From positions 92,110 through 156,109 of the forward strand of contig NZ_JAFMPR010000007.1 of assembly GCF_020667835.1 (NCBI RefSeq): a stretch of DNA of 64,000 bases, written 5' to 3'. The notes below the pieces were generated by a model. It was not told the DNA's origin. It saw only the letters and a program-made list of their open reading frames with translations, and made no database searches. A program made the position numbers and the translations under genes. The DNA comes from Roseibaca sp. Y0-43 (lineage in GTDB: Bacteria; Pseudomonadota; Alphaproteobacteria; Rhodobacterales; Rhodobacteraceae). Within the stretch, counting starts at the first letter, position 1. Each line of letters begins with the position of its first letter. Below are positions 50,005 to 60,207 of this stretch, piece after piece.

Positions 50005-51444
50005 ATGATCGGAGCAGATCTGACAACCGCACTTCCGGAAATCGTTCTGGCGCTGTTTGCGATGGCCATGCTGATGGTGGGCGTCTATGGCGGCAAGGAC
50101 AAGCTGGCAGAGCCGATCCTCTATGCCACCTCGGCACTGATGGTGATGCTGGCACTTTACGCGGGCGCGCAATCGCTGGACGCGGAAACCGCGTTCAACG
50201 GCACCTACCTGAAAGACGGCTTCGCGCAATTCGCCAAGATGCTGATCTTGGTATCCGCCGCCGTGGTGCTGGTGATGGGCAAGTCGGTGATGGCCGAAAC
50301 CGGCCTTCTGAAGTTCGAATACCCGATCCTGATCGCGCTGTCGGTCGTGGGCATGATGCTGATGGTGTCGGCTGGCGACCTGATCGTGCTTTACATGGGG
50401 TTGGAACTGCAATCGCTTGCGCTTTATGTCGTCGCCACCATGAACCGCGACAGCACGCGCTCGACCGAGGCGGGGTTGAAGTATTTCATCCTTGGCGCAC
50501 TGGCGTCCGGCCTGCTTCTGTATGGGGCATCGCTGACCTATGGCTATGCAGGCACGACCGTTTTCGCGGGTATCCTGAGCACAATCTCCGAAGATGGCAT
50601 GTCGGTTGGCCTGTTGATGGGGCTGGCCTTCATGCTGGCGGGGCTGGCCTTCAAGGTGTCGGCGGTGCCCTTCCACATGTGGACGCCCGATGTTTATGAG
50701 GGCGCGCCCACCCCCGTGACCGCGTTCTTCGCCACCGCGCCCAAGGTCGCGGCCATGGCGCTGATCGCGCGGCTGGTGCATGACGCTTTCGGCACCGTGC
50801 CGGGCGACTGGTCGCAGATCGTGGCGCTGCTGGCGGCGGCGTCGATGTTCGTGGGCGCGATCGCTGCTATCGGGCAGCGCGATATCAAGCGGCTGATGGC
50901 CTATTCCTCGATCAGCCATATGGGCTTTGCTTTGGTCGGTCTGGCCGCGGGCACCGCGCAGGGCGTGCAGGGGATGCTGGTCTACATGGCGATCTATGTC
51001 ACCATGAATATCGGCGTCTTCGCCTTCATCCTGACCATGCGGCGCGATGGCAAACCCGTGACCGATATTGCCGAGATGAACCAACTGTCGAAATCCGAAC
51101 CGCTGCGCGCGCTGGCGCTGCTGGTGCTGATGTTCAGCCTTGCGGGCGTGCCGCCTCTGGTGGGTTTTTTCGGCAAATTCTACGTGCTTTGGGCGGCGGT
51201 GAACGCGGGCATGACATGGCTGGCGATTGCCGGTGTGATCGCGTCCGTCATCGGTGCGTTCTACTACCTGCGCATCGTCTATTACATGTATTTCGGGGCC
51301 GAAAGCGAACCCCTGGACACCGTGCGCGCGCCGGTTCAGGGCACGCTTCTGGTGGCGTCTGCCATGATTATGGTGCTGGGCGTCATCAACCTGTTCGGGA
51401 TCGACGCGATGGCCGCGCTGGCGGCGGAAGCCCTTGTCCGGTAA
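50005..51444 (+). CDS. nuoN: NADH-quinone oxidoreductase subunit N
   Basis: 479 residues, third antiporter-like subunit. [39 protein letters not shown] and [25 protein letters not shown] identify it. It is the last nuo gene; its final 11 bases overlap the start of birA, so the operon probably continues into birA, coaX and rnj. Confidence 0.97.
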   Translation: MIGADLTTALPEIVLALFAMAMLMVGVYGGKDKLAEPILYATSALMVMLALYAGAQSLDAETAFNGTYLKDGFAQFAKMLILVSAAVVLVMGKSVMAETGLLKFEYPILIALSVVGMMLMVSAGDLIVLYMGLELQSLALYVVATMNRDSTRSTEAGLKYFILGALASGLLLYGASLTYGYAGTTVFAGILSTISEDGMSVGLLMGLAFMLAGLAFKVSAVPFHMWTPDVYEGAPTPVTAFFATAPKVAAMALIARLVHDAFGTVPGDWSQIVALLAAASMFVGAIAAIGQRDIKRLMAYSSISHMGFALVGLAAGTAQGVQGMLVYMAIYVTMNIGVFAFILTMRRDGKPVTDIAEMNQLSKSEPLRALALLVLMFSLAGVPPLVGFFGKFYVLWAAVNAGMTWLAIAGVIASVIGAFYYLRIVYYMYFGAESEPLDTVRAPVQGTLLVASAMIMVLGVINLFGIDAMAALAAEALVR

Positions 51445-52162
51445 CTGGCCGGGCGGGGTCGGGCGCAGCATCCTGCCAGAAATCGACAGCACCAACGCAG
51501 AGGCCGCGCGCCGCGCGGCCCGCTTTGCCGGGCCGGAATGGATATTGACCCTGCGCCAGACCCAAGGGCGCGGGCGCAGGGGCCGCGCGTGGCAAGACCC
51601 GGCGGGAAATTTCGCCGCAAGCCACCTGTTCCGCCCCGACATGCCGCCCGCGCAGGCGGCGCTTTATTCCTTCGTGGCCGCGCTTGCGCTGCAAGATGCG
51701 CTAGTGGCGGCGACCGGGCGCCCCGACAGTTTCGCGCTGAAATGGCCCAATGACGTGCTGCTGCATGGCGCGAAACTGGCCGGTATCCTGCTGGAAGCGA
51801 CCGGGCCATACCTGACCATCGGCATTGGCGTGAACCTTGTCGCCCATCCCGACGCGGAAACCGGCGCACTCAGGCCCGTCAGCCTGATGGGGGAAACCGG
51901 GCTGCGCGTGACGCCGGAAGAACTGCTGGACCTGCTCGCCCCCGCCTTTGCCCATTGGCAGGCGCAATTCACGACCTACGGGTTCGACCCGATCCGCACC
52001 GCGTGGCTGGCGCGCGCCGCGCGCCTGGGCGAGCGGATCGTGGCGCGCACCACGCATGATACGCATGAAGGTACGTTTGAGGGGATCGACACCTCTGGCG
52101 CGCTTCTGCTGCGCGACGGCCACGGCACGCGGGCCATTCCCGCCGCCGATGTTTTCTTCTGA
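51434..52162 (+). CDS. birA: Biotin-[acetyl-CoA carboxylase] ligase (BirA), without regulator domain
   Basis: 242 residues. Makes biotinyl-5'-AMP and attaches biotin to the carboxylase carrier lysine. [11 protein letters not shown] is the biotinyl-AMP loop and LKWPNDVLL the catalytic segment; the C-terminal beta domain follows. There is no N-terminal helix-turn-helix, so it is the group I enzyme and not a repressor. The start is a TTG at 51434 inside the end of nuoN; the next in-frame ATG is far inside the fold, so a non-ATG start is needed. Confidence 0.92.
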   Translation: MSGNWPGGVGRSILPEIDSTNAEAARRAARFAGPEWILTLRQTQGRGRRGRAWQDPAGNFAASHLFRPDMPPAQAALYSFVAALALQDALVAATGRPDSFALKWPNDVLLHGAKLAGILLEATGPYLTIGIGVNLVAHPDAETGALRPVSLMGETGLRVTPEELLDLLAPAFAHWQAQFTTYGFDPIRTAWLARAARLGERIVARTTHDTHEGTFEGIDTSGALLLRDGHGTRAIPAADVFF

Positions 52163-52177
52163 GACTGGACCAAGCCC

Positions 52178-52966
52178 ATGCTTCTGACCATCGACTGTGG
52201 CAACACCAATACCGTCTTCTCGCTTTGGGATGGTGACACTATTGTGCAGACATGGCGCACCTCAACCGACCATAGGCGCACGGCGGATCAATATTACGTT
52301 TGGCTGTCCACGCTCATGCAGGTCCGCGGCATCAAGGCCGATGTCAGCGATGTCGTCATCTCGTCTACCGTGCCGCGCGTGGTGTTCAACCTGCGGGTTC
52401 TGTGTGACCGCTATTTCGACTGCCGCCCGCTGGTGGTGGGCAAGCCCGAATGCCGCTTGCCCGTGCCCCCGCGCGTGGAAGAGGGCGTGCGCCCCGGCCC
52501 CGACCGTCTGGCCAATGCCGCCGGAGCGTTTCAGCGCCATGGCGGTCATGTCGTGGTCGTCGATTTCGGCACCGCCACCAATTTCGACGTGGTGGCCGAG
52601 GATGGCGCCTATATCGGCGGTGTCATCGCGCCCGGTGTGAACCTAAGCTTGGAAGCGTTGCACCAAGGCGCAGCTGCCCTGCCGCATGTCGATATTTCGC
52701 GCCCCGACCGGGTGATCGGCACCAATACGGTCGCTTGTATTCAATCCGGCGTGTTCTGGGGCTATACAGGGCTGATCGAAGGGATTACCCAGCGCATCAA
52801 GGCCGAGTATGGCCGCCCCATGAAAGTTGTTGGAACCGGCGGGCTTGCGGCGCTGTTCGCGCAAGCCGAAGACCTGTTCGACGTGATAGAGGATGACCTG
52901 ACAATGTATGGCCTGCGGGTGATCCACGACTATAACAAGGCCATGGCCCGACAGGAGCAGGCATGA
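52178..52966 (+). CDS. coaX: Type III pantothenate kinase (CoaX)
   Basis: 262 residues of the ASKHA kinase fold; first step of coenzyme A synthesis. LLTIDCGNTNTVFSLWDG is the phosphate-1 loop with the catalytic Asp, GPDRLANAAGA binds pantothenate and VVVDFGTATNFDVV is the second phosphate region. Its stop overlaps the rnj start by 4 bases. A CoaX gene between birA and rnj is a regular arrangement in this order. Confidence 0.96.
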   Translation: MLLTIDCGNTNTVFSLWDGDTIVQTWRTSTDHRRTADQYYVWLSTLMQVRGIKADVSDVVISSTVPRVVFNLRVLCDRYFDCRPLVVGKPECRLPVPPRVEEGVRPGPDRLANAAGAFQRHGGHVVVVDFGTATNFDVVAEDGAYIGGVIAPGVNLSLEALHQGAAALPHVDISRPDRVIGTNTVACIQSGVFWGYTGLIEGITQRIKAEYGRPMKVVGTGGLAALFAQAEDLFDVIEDDLTMYGLRVIHDYNKAMARQEQA

Positions 52967-54633
52967 GCAAGGACAGATTGATCTACATCCCCCTTGGGGG
53001 CGCGGGCGAAGTGGGCATGAATGCCTATGTCTATGGCTACGGCCCCAAGGGGCGCGAGCGCTTCATCCTTGTGGATCTGGGGGTCAGCTTTCCCGATATG
53101 GGCGGACAGCCCGGCGTGGACCTGATCCTGCCCGACATGACCTGGCTGGAAGAGCGCCGCGACCGGCTGGAGGCGATTTTCATCACCCATGCGCATGAGG
53201 ACCATGTCGGCGCGCTTGGCCAGTTGTGGGACAAGCTGCAAGCGCCGGTCTATGCGCGCGATTTCACCGCGCGGATCGCGCGGTTGAAAATGCAGGATCA
53301 GGGCCAGGACCCTGCGCATGTGAAAACCGTGGGCAAGATGGAGCCGGTCGAGGCTGGCCCGTTCCGCGTGCAATTCTTCCCGGTGGCGCATTCGCTGCCC
53401 GAAGCGTCGGGCATGATCATCGACACGCCGGCGGGCCGCTTGGTGCATTCGGGCGACTTCAAGGCCGACACCACGCCGGGCGTGGGCGAGCCGCATGACC
53501 CGGCCATGCTGGCCGAGATCGGGCGCTCTGGCGTCAAGGCCATGACCTGCGACAGCACGAATGTGATGAACCTGAACCCCGGCCGCTCGGAAGCGACGCT
53601 GGCCACGCCGATTGCAGAGCTGATGCGCAATGCACGCGGGCTGGTGGTGGCGACGACCTTCGCGTCGAACGTGGCGCGGCTGAAAACGCTGGCGGTGGCC
53701 GCGCATGAGGCCGGGCGCTCTGTCTGCCTGATGGGCCGCGCGATGCTGCGCATGACGCAAGTGGCGACCGAGGCGGGCATCCTGAAGGATTTCCCGCCCA
53801 CGATCAGCCCCGAACAGGCCAAGGACATCCCGCGTGAAAACCTGCTTCTGATCGTGACCGGCAGCCAGGGCGAGCGGCGCGCCGCCAGCGCCCAGCTTGC
53901 ACGCGGCAGCTACATGGGGCTGAGCATGAAGGAGGGGGACACGTTCCTCTTCTCGAGCATGACCATCCCCGGCAACGAGCGCGAAGTGGGCCGCATCGTC
54001 AACGGCCTGTCGGAAATGGGCGTCGATGTGATCGACAATGCCGAGCGGCTCTACCACGTCTCTGGCCACGCGAACCGGCCCGATCTGGAAGCGATGCATG
54101 ACCTGATCCAGCCCGCGATTCTTGTGCCCATGCATGGCGAACACCGCATGATGCGCGAACACGCGAAACTGGCGATCTCTCGGGGGATGCGGTCGGTCGT
54201 GGTGCCGAACGGATCGGTGCTGGACCTGACGGATGATGTGCCCGCGCTGGTCGATGAGGTGCCCGTGGGCCGCACCTATCTGGACGGCAGCCGCCTGATC
54301 GGCGCGATGGACGGGATCGTTCGCGACCGTATCCGCATGGCGATTGGCGGGCATGTGTTCGTCACCGTCATCATGGACGAGGTGGACGAAGTTCTGGGCG
54401 ATCCATGGGCCGAAATCGCGGGCCTGCGCCCGGTTGCCAAGGGCGGGCAACCGCTGAACGAGGTGATCGAGGACGAACTGTCCGACTATCTTGACCGCGC
54501 GGGCCGCAAGGTTCTGTCGAATGACGACAAGCTGAATGACGGGATGCGCCGCGTGGTGCGTCAGGTGGTGATGGAAGAACTGGGCAAGAAGCCCGAGGTC
54601 ACGGTCGTCATTAGCCGTCTGAGCGCCGAATAG
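52963..54633 (+). CDS. rnj: Ribonuclease J
   Basis: 556 residues of the metallo-beta-lactamase/beta-CASP type. It matures and degrades RNA by endonuclease and 5'-3' exonuclease action. The zinc site is THAHEDHVG with H76, H78, D80 and H81, followed by HSLPEASGMII and HSGDFKAD. The beta-CASP region holds MTCDSTNVMNLNPGRSE and a C-terminal VSGHANRPD. The C-terminal dimerisation domain is present. Two hairpins follow the gene at 54685. Confidence 0.95.
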   Translation: MSKDRLIYIPLGGAGEVGMNAYVYGYGPKGRERFILVDLGVSFPDMGGQPGVDLILPDMTWLEERRDRLEAIFITHAHEDHVGALGQLWDKLQAPVYARDFTARIARLKMQDQGQDPAHVKTVGKMEPVEAGPFRVQFFPVAHSLPEASGMIIDTPAGRLVHSGDFKADTTPGVGEPHDPAMLAEIGRSGVKAMTCDSTNVMNLNPGRSEATLATPIAELMRNARGLVVATTFASNVARLKTLAVAAHEAGRSVCLMGRAMLRMTQVATEAGILKDFPPTISPEQAKDIPRENLLLIVTGSQGERRAASAQLARGSYMGLSMKEGDTFLFSSMTIPGNEREVGRIVNGLSEMGVDVIDNAERLYHVSGHANRPDLEAMHDLIQPAILVPMHGEHRMMREHAKLAISRGMRSVVVPNGSVLDLTDDVPALVDEVPVGRTYLDGSRLIGAMDGIVRDRIRMAIGGHVFVTVIMDEVDEVLGDPWAEIAGLRPVAKGGQPLNEVIEDELSDYLDRAGRKVLSNDDKLNDGMRRVVRQVVMEELGKKPEVTVVISRLSAE

Positions 54634-54684
54634 GCTGACCTGGTTTGATCTTGCGGAGGGCTTGCGCCCACGCCTTTACTTGAG

Positions 54685-54720
54685 GGGGGCTGCCGCCCCC
54701 ATGCGGGCCTGATGGCCCGC
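54685..54720 (+). repeat. Double-hairpin extragenic element after rnj
   Basis: GGGGGC-TGCC-GCCCCC (54685-54700) then GCGGGCC-TGAT-GGCCCGC (54703-54720), followed by ATTCCCCC. The order of a G6/C6 hairpin, a second GC hairpin and a C-run copies the element at 33720. It lies between the converging rnj and kpsC genes and probably limits read-through. The GGATATTT part is missing. Confidence 0.55.
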
Positions 54721-54752
54721 ATTCCCCCGCGCGTGGTATGGGAAGCTTCACG

Positions 54753-56717
54753 TCAGCGCCAAAAGGTCGTGCGACTTGCGAGCATCCCTTGCAGCTTGGC
54801 AAGCAGGCGCAGGGCCGGCGGCTGGGGCGATGACTTGGGGTCGGCCAGACGGTCGAGCGCCAGTTCCGGCGAACACGGCAAGCGCGTGACCGGGTCCAGG
54901 TAGCGCGGATAGACGATCAGAACGGCATGGGCGAGGGCGTTGAGGTCCGGCTTTGCCTGCCTGCGCTCTGGGACCGGTCCCAGATCGCGCGTCAGCCCCC
55001 AGCCCGCATAGAAGGGCGCGCCGAGACAGGTCACAGGCAGCCCGCGCAACAGCGCTTCGAACCCAAGGGTCGAGGTGATGGTCCAGACTTCATGCACCTG
55101 GGTCAGCAGCCAGCCGGTATCGGTCTGCGGCAGCACCCTGTCGGCGGCGCTGGCGTCGGATACCGCGCCGGGGCGCAGGCCCGCTTCGACATCGGGATGG
55201 GGTTTGTAGAGGATGACCGCATCGGGGTTTTGCGCGCGCACTTGCGCCAGAAGCTGCGCATTTGTGCGCAGCGCGCCCGCACCAAGCCGGATAGAGGCGT
55301 CGTCCTCGACCTGACCCGGCACAAGAATGCGGTGCCCTTCCGGCAGATCGGGGCGGCTGCCTGCAAGGTTGTATTTCGTGGCCCCGCTTGCGCAAAGCCG
55401 CGCGATCAGCCGTTCGGCGCGCTCGGCCCCGCCGGGGGGCAGGGGGCTTGCAATCAGGGTTTCCAGCCGCGAAGGGCGGGTCGGGTCGTAGTATATCCCC
55501 AGATCGTCGCGCACCAGCGACAAGGGCGGGGTCAGCGCCGCGCCAAGCCCGCGCGAGCGCAGGATGCCGTCTTCGATCCGAACATCGCCGTCGCGCGCGC
55601 CCCAGACCATGCTGCGGCGCTCTGCACGTTTGCGAAAGCGCAAAGGTTGCCAGCGGCCGAAAAAGGCTTGCAGATGCGGGCGTTTCCACAACCGCATGTC
55701 CAGCGCGTCATAGCCCGAATGATCTTCGCGCCAGGCGCGGGTCAGTGCCTCTAGCTGGTCGATCAGCTCGGGCAGGGCGCATAGCCGGTCGCGGCACGGG
55801 TCATACCATTTGGGATAGAGCAGCATCGCGCCCGCGAAAAGCTGGGTGCGGGTCAGGCTGCGGCGGCGGCGCGGGTGGGGGGCGCGGTCCTCGGTCAGCC
55901 CCCATCCGGCGTAAAAGGGCAAACCCCAGACCTGTGGGCGGTGGCCGGCCAAGATCGCCTCGAACCCCAGTTGCGAGCTGACGGTATAGACCGCGATCGC
56001 GCCCTCCAGCAGATCCCAAGGCGAACAGGGCGCGTCGCAGAAACTGATGCGGTCCGATGCTGCGTCGGCCTTGGTGAAATGCCCCGCGCGCAGGCCTTGC
56101 GCCGTTTCCGGGTGGGTGCGGATGACGATGCGGGCGGTCGGGTGGTCAAGCTGCGCCTGCACCAGCATGTCGTGGAAGATATGCGGCGACAGCGGCCCGT
56201 GCAGCCCGCCATGGGTCAGGGACGCATCGCCGCGCACCTGGTCCACGACCAGCACATAGCCGGGGGGCGGGGCAGGGGTGGCCGGATCAAAGCCCGAATA
56301 CTTGCTGAGATGAAGCGCGCGCAGCCGCGCCATGCAAAGCCGCGCGGTTTCCAGAAGCGCGTGGTCATCCAGCGGGTGCGTGGCCAGAAGCGTTTCCAGA
56401 TCGGACGGCTGTGACGGGTCGTAATAGATGCCCTGCTCGTCAATCAGCAGGCCGAGCGTCGGTTCCCCTGCACGACCGGGAAAGAGCGAACGCAGAAAGG
56501 CATCTTCCACCCGCAGGATGCGCGCGCCCCGGCGTTTGGCCAAGGCTTCGGCGCGGGCGGCACGTGGCGCGTGGCCCCATGCGGCGATCAGGTCATCCGG
56601 GCCGGGCAGGCCCAAACGCGGCGGGTAGCCCGCGAGCGCCATGATGCGGCGGATGCGGCGTGCCTGCGCCGATGGCCCGAGGAACCCGCCAGAGACGGCA
56701 TGGACCCTCGGGCGCAT
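54753..56717 (-). CDS. kpsC: Capsule polysaccharide Kdo linker glycosyltransferase (KpsC)
   Basis: 654 residues made of two related glycosyltransferase units in tandem. Each has a YYDP..PS.LETL segment and an FYAGWGLT segment (near residues 270 and 585), so the duplication is visible directly. KpsC adds alternating beta-Kdo residues to lysophosphatidylglycerol started by KpsS, giving the lipid-linked primer on which capsule is built. In the E. coli protein the two units are the GT99 and GT107 type. It follows the export gene upstream by 5 bases on the same strand. Confidence 0.93.
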   Translation of the reverse strand: MRPRVHAVSGGFLGPSAQARRIRRIMALAGYPPRLGLPGPDDLIAAWGHAPRAARAEALAKRRGARILRVEDAFLRSLFPGRAGEPTLGLLIDEQGIYYDPSQPSDLETLLATHPLDDHALLETARLCMARLRALHLSKYSGFDPATPAPPPGYVLVVDQVRGDASLTHGGLHGPLSPHIFHDMLVQAQLDHPTARIVIRTHPETAQGLRAGHFTKADAASDRISFCDAPCSPWDLLEGAIAVYTVSSQLGFEAILAGHRPQVWGLPFYAGWGLTEDRAPHPRRRRSLTRTQLFAGAMLLYPKWYDPCRDRLCALPELIDQLEALTRAWREDHSGYDALDMRLWKRPHLQAFFGRWQPLRFRKRAERRSMVWGARDGDVRIEDGILRSRGLGAALTPPLSLVRDDLGIYYDPTRPSRLETLIASPLPPGGAERAERLIARLCASGATKYNLAGSRPDLPEGHRILVPGQVEDDASIRLGAGALRTNAQLLAQVRAQNPDAVILYKPHPDVEAGLRPGAVSDASAADRVLPQTDTGWLLTQVHEVWTITSTLGFEALLRGLPVTCLGAPFYAGWGLTRDLGPVPERRQAKPDLNALAHAVLIVYPRYLDPVTRLPCSPELALDRLADPKSSPQPPALRLLAKLQGMLASRTTFWR

Positions 56718-56722
56718 GGGCG

Positions 56723-57859
56723 TTAGTCATCGCTACGGGTCAGCGCGCGGATAGACCCTGCGGCGGTGATAGAGCCGGTGATCGACGAGATCTGGCGCGC
56801 CCAGAGCACCGAGGACGCTTCGGTCACGAAGATCGTATCGCCATCGCGGATCTTGAAATCGCGCGCGTCGAACATGCCGGTGGGTTTGGTCAGGTCCAGC
56901 ACATAGACGAAGCGCACATCGGTCACAAATTGGCCGATGCCCAGGATTTCGGTTGCGATTTCAGGGCGTTCGTCGCGGAAGATGAACACGCCCTTGGGGT
57001 CGGCGCGCAGCGGGTCCAGACCGCCAACAGAGGCAAGCGCCTCTATCGCGGAGATTTGCTGCGTGTCGAACACGACGCGGCTGGTGGTGCCCGTGGCCCC
57101 CAGAACCGAGAAGCTGCGCTGGTCCTGCTTGACCAGAATACGGTCGCCGCCGCGCACGGCAATATCCAGCGACGGGTCAGAGAAGATGTCTTCCAGCCAC
57201 GCGCTGTCCTGACGGTTGCCGCGGGTGACAAACACTTGCGCGGTTTCCAGCGGGATGGCGATGCCGCCCGCGCTGGCGATGACCGAAGACAGGCGGTTCG
57301 ACGCGCGCGTGATCGGGTAGACGCCTTGAGCATTCACGCCGCCCGTGACGGACACGGTAGAGCCGTCGCCTTGGGTGCGCGCGACCATGACTTGCGGGTC
57401 GGGGGTTTGTTCGTCCAGCGCGCGGGTCAGCACGCGGCGCAGCGCGTCGGGGGTCTGGCCCGCCGCGCGGATACGGCCCGCATAGGGCACGAAGATGAAG
57501 CCCGCGTCATCCACTTGCAGCGTTTCGATGATCGCGTTGTTCGTCGTCTCTGGCGCAAGCAGCCCCTCGGGCACGTTTTCGAACACGTTCAGGCTGATCG
57601 TGTCGCCAGGGCGGATGGTGTCGCCGCCAAGGATTGCGCCCGCGCGCAGCGCGTGGCTGAAGCCCAGCGTTTCGGGACGATTGGCGATCTGGCTGACACG
57701 TTTGGTGACGGCGATGATATGCGCATCGCCCTCGCGCATGACCGAGCCCGCGAAGATCTGGTTCGAGGTCGGGCCATCGCTGGGAACCCCGCAAGAGGCG
57801 ATGGCGACACATGCCAACATGGCCGCGGTGCGGCCAAGGGTTTTAGAAATAGCAAACAC
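56723..57859 (-). CDS. kpsD: Outer-membrane polysaccharide export lipoprotein (KpsD/Wza type)
   Basis: 378 residues. Lipoprotein signal with lipobox AIASC and C23. Then the Poly_export domain (RPGDTISLNVFENVPEGLL to DPQVMVAR) and SLBB-type repeats (VSVTGGVNAQGVYPITRASNRLSSVIASAGG and FSVLGATGTTSRVVF). It would form the outer-membrane channel for capsule. Start is a GTG at 57859 with AGGAG 8 bases upstream. It sits between kpsS and kpsC in one operon. The C-terminal membrane helix of Wza is not evident. Confidence 0.9.
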   Translation of the reverse strand: MFAISKTLGRTAAMLACVAIASCGVPSDGPTSNQIFAGSVMREGDAHIIAVTKRVSQIANRPETLGFSHALRAGAILGGDTIRPGDTISLNVFENVPEGLLAPETTNNAIIETLQVDDAGFIFVPYAGRIRAAGQTPDALRRVLTRALDEQTPDPQVMVARTQGDGSTVSVTGGVNAQGVYPITRASNRLSSVIASAGGIAIPLETAQVFVTRGNRQDSAWLEDIFSDPSLDIAVRGGDRILVKQDQRSFSVLGATGTTSRVVFDTQQISAIEALASVGGLDPLRADPKGVFIFRDERPEIATEILGIGQFVTDVRFVYVLDLTKPTGMFDARDFKIRDGDTIFVTEASSVLWARQISSITGSITAAGSIRALTRSDD

Positions 57860-57952
57860 TGCTCGGGCTCCTGTAAAAGGACTGGCCTCTGATTATTGCA
57901 ACAAGCTTACAGTCGGCGGGGCTTTTCGCCAAGGTCTGAAATGGGTTAGCGG

Positions 57953-59242
57953 TCATTTCACCATACGCAACTGTTGCCGAGGGGCCGCGTCCCCGGTGAT
58001 GAGCGCGGTGTAAGGGTCTTGTGGCGCGAGCATCATGTCTACCACATGTCGCAGCAACTGCCGCCGTCCCCGCAAGGAATAGTAGCCGCCCGGAATCTGA
58101 GAGGTTTCCAGCAGGAAATGCCGATAGCGCCGGTAGGCGCGGGCGTCGGGGCGGGTCGGGGTGGCGAAAAACTGCTCTATCGGCTGGGTAGAGACGAATT
58201 CCGGCTTGTCGAACACCGCGCGGCCAAAGGCCTTGAGTGGCATCCCCCGCCACAGCACCTGTTGCGCGGCGGTCGAGTTGACCGTCACGGCAGAGCGCGC
58301 GTGATTGAGCAGCAGCGCCAGTTTTCCGCCGCGCACGAAATGCACGCGCCCGCGCAGCCCGTGGCTGTCGGTCAGCCGTTTGATGACCGCGCGCAAGGGC
58401 TGGCGGCCATCTTCCAGAGGGTGCGCCTTGATGACCAGGTGGTGATGGCGCGGCGCACCGGTGGCAAAACCGGCAAAGACGGTTTCCAGAAATTCCGCCT
58501 GCGTGTCGAACGGCCCATGCGCGCGAAAGCTGCTGTCATGGGCCAGTTGCAACAACACCAGATGATAGGGAAAGCCACCGTTGCGGATGCGCCAGGATTC
58601 GATCCGCCGCTCCAGCGAGGTCAGCGGCATGGCCCATAGCCGTTTCAGATACAGCCGAAATTCCTGCGCCACGCTCAGGTCGCGATGGGGGCGGAAATTG
58701 CGGTATTGTCCGTTCAGCGCCATGACGCAGAAATGGTACAGCGCGCCGTAGAAGATGTGGTGGCGCATGTCGCCCCAATGCGCGGGCGGGTCGGGCAGTT
58801 CCAGATCGCATTTCTCGAGCGCGCGGCGCATGTCGTCCACGCTCATATCCATCAGCACCGAATTGCCGTTGCTGCCATCGCGCTCATACGTCACCCAATA
58901 GGGGCGCAGATAGCCTTCCTCGAACACATGCACGGTGATGCCACGCGCCTTGGCCAGCTCTATCGCTTGCGCATGGATGGCGCGCACATCGCCATAAAGC
59001 GCTATGTCGGTAATGCCGTGGCGTTCCAGTAACCCATCGCAAAAGGCGGGCCAATCCTCTGGGGTGTCGGTGAACGGGATGTAACTGGCCCGGTCGCGCC
59101 AGAACACGGCATCGCCCTTGTTGAACCCCACGCGCCACACCTCTGCGCCGGCTGCGCGCAACATGCGGCCCAGCCGGTCGAAAAACGGTCCATGCGGCCC
59201 CTGCAAGAACAGGAAGCGCCGCGATGCGGTCTGTGGTGCCAT
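57953..59242 (-). CDS. kpsS: Capsule polysaccharide Kdo transferase (KpsS)
   Basis: 429 residues. It starts FLFLQGPHGPFFDRLGRMLRAAG and has the family blocks VHVFEEGYLRPYWVTYE, VIKAHPLEDG, VTVNSTAAQQVLWRGMPLKAFG. KpsS adds the first Kdo to lysophosphatidylglycerol, and KpsC extends it. It is the first gene of the minus-strand operon kpsS-kpsD-kpsC; the 93-base gap after it holds the ribosome-binding site of kpsD. The 173-base gap before it, shared with the ribE promoter, shows no clear operator. Confidence 0.92.
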   Translation of the reverse strand: MAPQTASRRFLFLQGPHGPFFDRLGRMLRAAGAEVWRVGFNKGDAVFWRDRASYIPFTDTPEDWPAFCDGLLERHGITDIALYGDVRAIHAQAIELAKARGITVHVFEEGYLRPYWVTYERDGSNGNSVLMDMSVDDMRRALEKCDLELPDPPAHWGDMRHHIFYGALYHFCVMALNGQYRNFRPHRDLSVAQEFRLYLKRLWAMPLTSLERRIESWRIRNGGFPYHLVLLQLAHDSSFRAHGPFDTQAEFLETVFAGFATGAPRHHHLVIKAHPLEDGRQPLRAVIKRLTDSHGLRGRVHFVRGGKLALLLNHARSAVTVNSTAAQQVLWRGMPLKAFGRAVFDKPEFVSTQPIEQFFATPTRPDARAYRRYRHFLLETSQIPGGYYSLRGRRQLLRHVVDMMLAPQDPYTALITGDAAPRQQLRMVK

Positions 59243-59415
59243 GGCGTTTCGCCTGATTATTATGCCTTACCCGACAGGATAGGCCCGCTCTTTTTCCATA
59301 CGGTAAACGAAAATCACGCGCCCGTCATCAAAAACGATTCGGGTCAGGTGACGCTGTTGCTTGCAAAGCCACAGGCGCTAGGGTTAGCTGCACTGAAACG
59401 AGCGAGGGGGCAGGC

Positions 59416-60012
59416 ATGTTCACAGGGATCATCACCGATATTGGCCGCGTGCGGTCGGTCGTTCAGGAGGGCGATCTGCGCGCCCGGATAGAGACCGGCT
59501 ACGACACCTCCAGCATCGAGATCGGCGCCTCTATCGCGTCGGACGGGGTGTGCCTTACGGTCGTGGCGCTGGGGCCGGACTGGTATGACGTGCAGGTCTC
59601 TGCCGAAACCGTGGCCAAGACGAACCTGGGCGGCTGGACGCCCGGCAAACGCGTGAACCTGGAACGCGCGCTGAAAGTTGGTGACGAATTGGGCGGGCAT
59701 ATCGTGTCGGGCCATGTGGACGGGCTGGCCGAAGTGGTGGGTCTGCGCGCCGAGGGCGACAGCACCCGCCTGCGCTTTCGCGCGCCCGACCATCTGGCGG
59801 GGTTCATCGCGCCCAAAGGGTCGGTGGCGCTGAACGGCACCTCGCTGACGGTGAACGAAGTGATTGGTGCCGAATTCGGCATCAACCTGATCCCGCATAC
59901 CAAGCAGGCGACGACATGGGGCGACACCAAGCTGGGCGACATGGTCAACCTAGAGATCGACACCTTGGCCCGCTATGTGGCCCGCTTGAACGATTGGGCT
60001 GGTCGTCATTAG
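59416..60012 (+). CDS. ribE: Riboflavin synthase alpha chain
   Basis: 198 residues with the internal duplication of the enzyme: MFTGIITDIGRV...SDGVCLTVV in the first half and GHIVSGHVDG...LNGTSLTVNEV in the second. It converts two molecules of 6,7-dimethyl-8-ribityllumazine to riboflavin and a pyrimidinedione. No FMN riboswitch is recognisable in the 173 bases upstream. The gene stands alone, apart from other rib genes. Confidence 0.95.
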   Translation: MFTGIITDIGRVRSVVQEGDLRARIETGYDTSSIEIGASIASDGVCLTVVALGPDWYDVQVSAETVAKTNLGGWTPGKRVNLERALKVGDELGGHIVSGHVDGLAEVVGLRAEGDSTRLRFRAPDHLAGFIAPKGSVALNGTSLTVNEVIGAEFGINLIPHTKQATTWGDTKLGDMVNLEIDTLARYVARLNDWAGRH

Positions 60013-60207
60013 AACTATCCGATTGTATAAACCTTGAGTATAGTATCGTCAGCATATACTACCTTTGATTGTAAGTAATAAAAGAACGAATTGTTCTCAA
60101 TTTTTGAAACAAAAAAAGTTGCCAAGAATTCTGAACTTGGCAAAAATATTCGGTGCGTGTGATCATTCGGTGCTGGTGACATAACCACTCCTCGCAGAGG
60201 TGACGCC
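60013..60207. promoter_or_regulatory. AT-rich promoter region upstream of the tadE-like gene
   Basis: 195 bases much richer in A/T than the flanks. Contains AGTATA and TATACT facing each other (about 60033-60060), the palindrome AGAACGAATTGTTCT at 60083-60097, an A7 tract at 60111 and a stem at 60119. It probably holds a regulated promoter for the pilus-type pair. No gene is seen in it. Confidence 0.5.
60119..60143 (-). terminator. Terminator-like hairpin acting on minus-strand transcripts
   Basis: TTGCCAAG and CTTGGCAA form a perfect 8-base stem around a 9-base loop. Read on the minus strand it is followed one base later by T7, the form of an intrinsic terminator. There is no minus-strand gene just to its right, so it would stop antisense transcription from the tad-like genes. 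Confidence 0.5.

Noticed and set aside
59243..59415. Possible FMN riboswitch before riboflavin synthase
   Set aside because: No RFN-type conserved blocks are seen; the gap is too short and lacks the expected paired segments.
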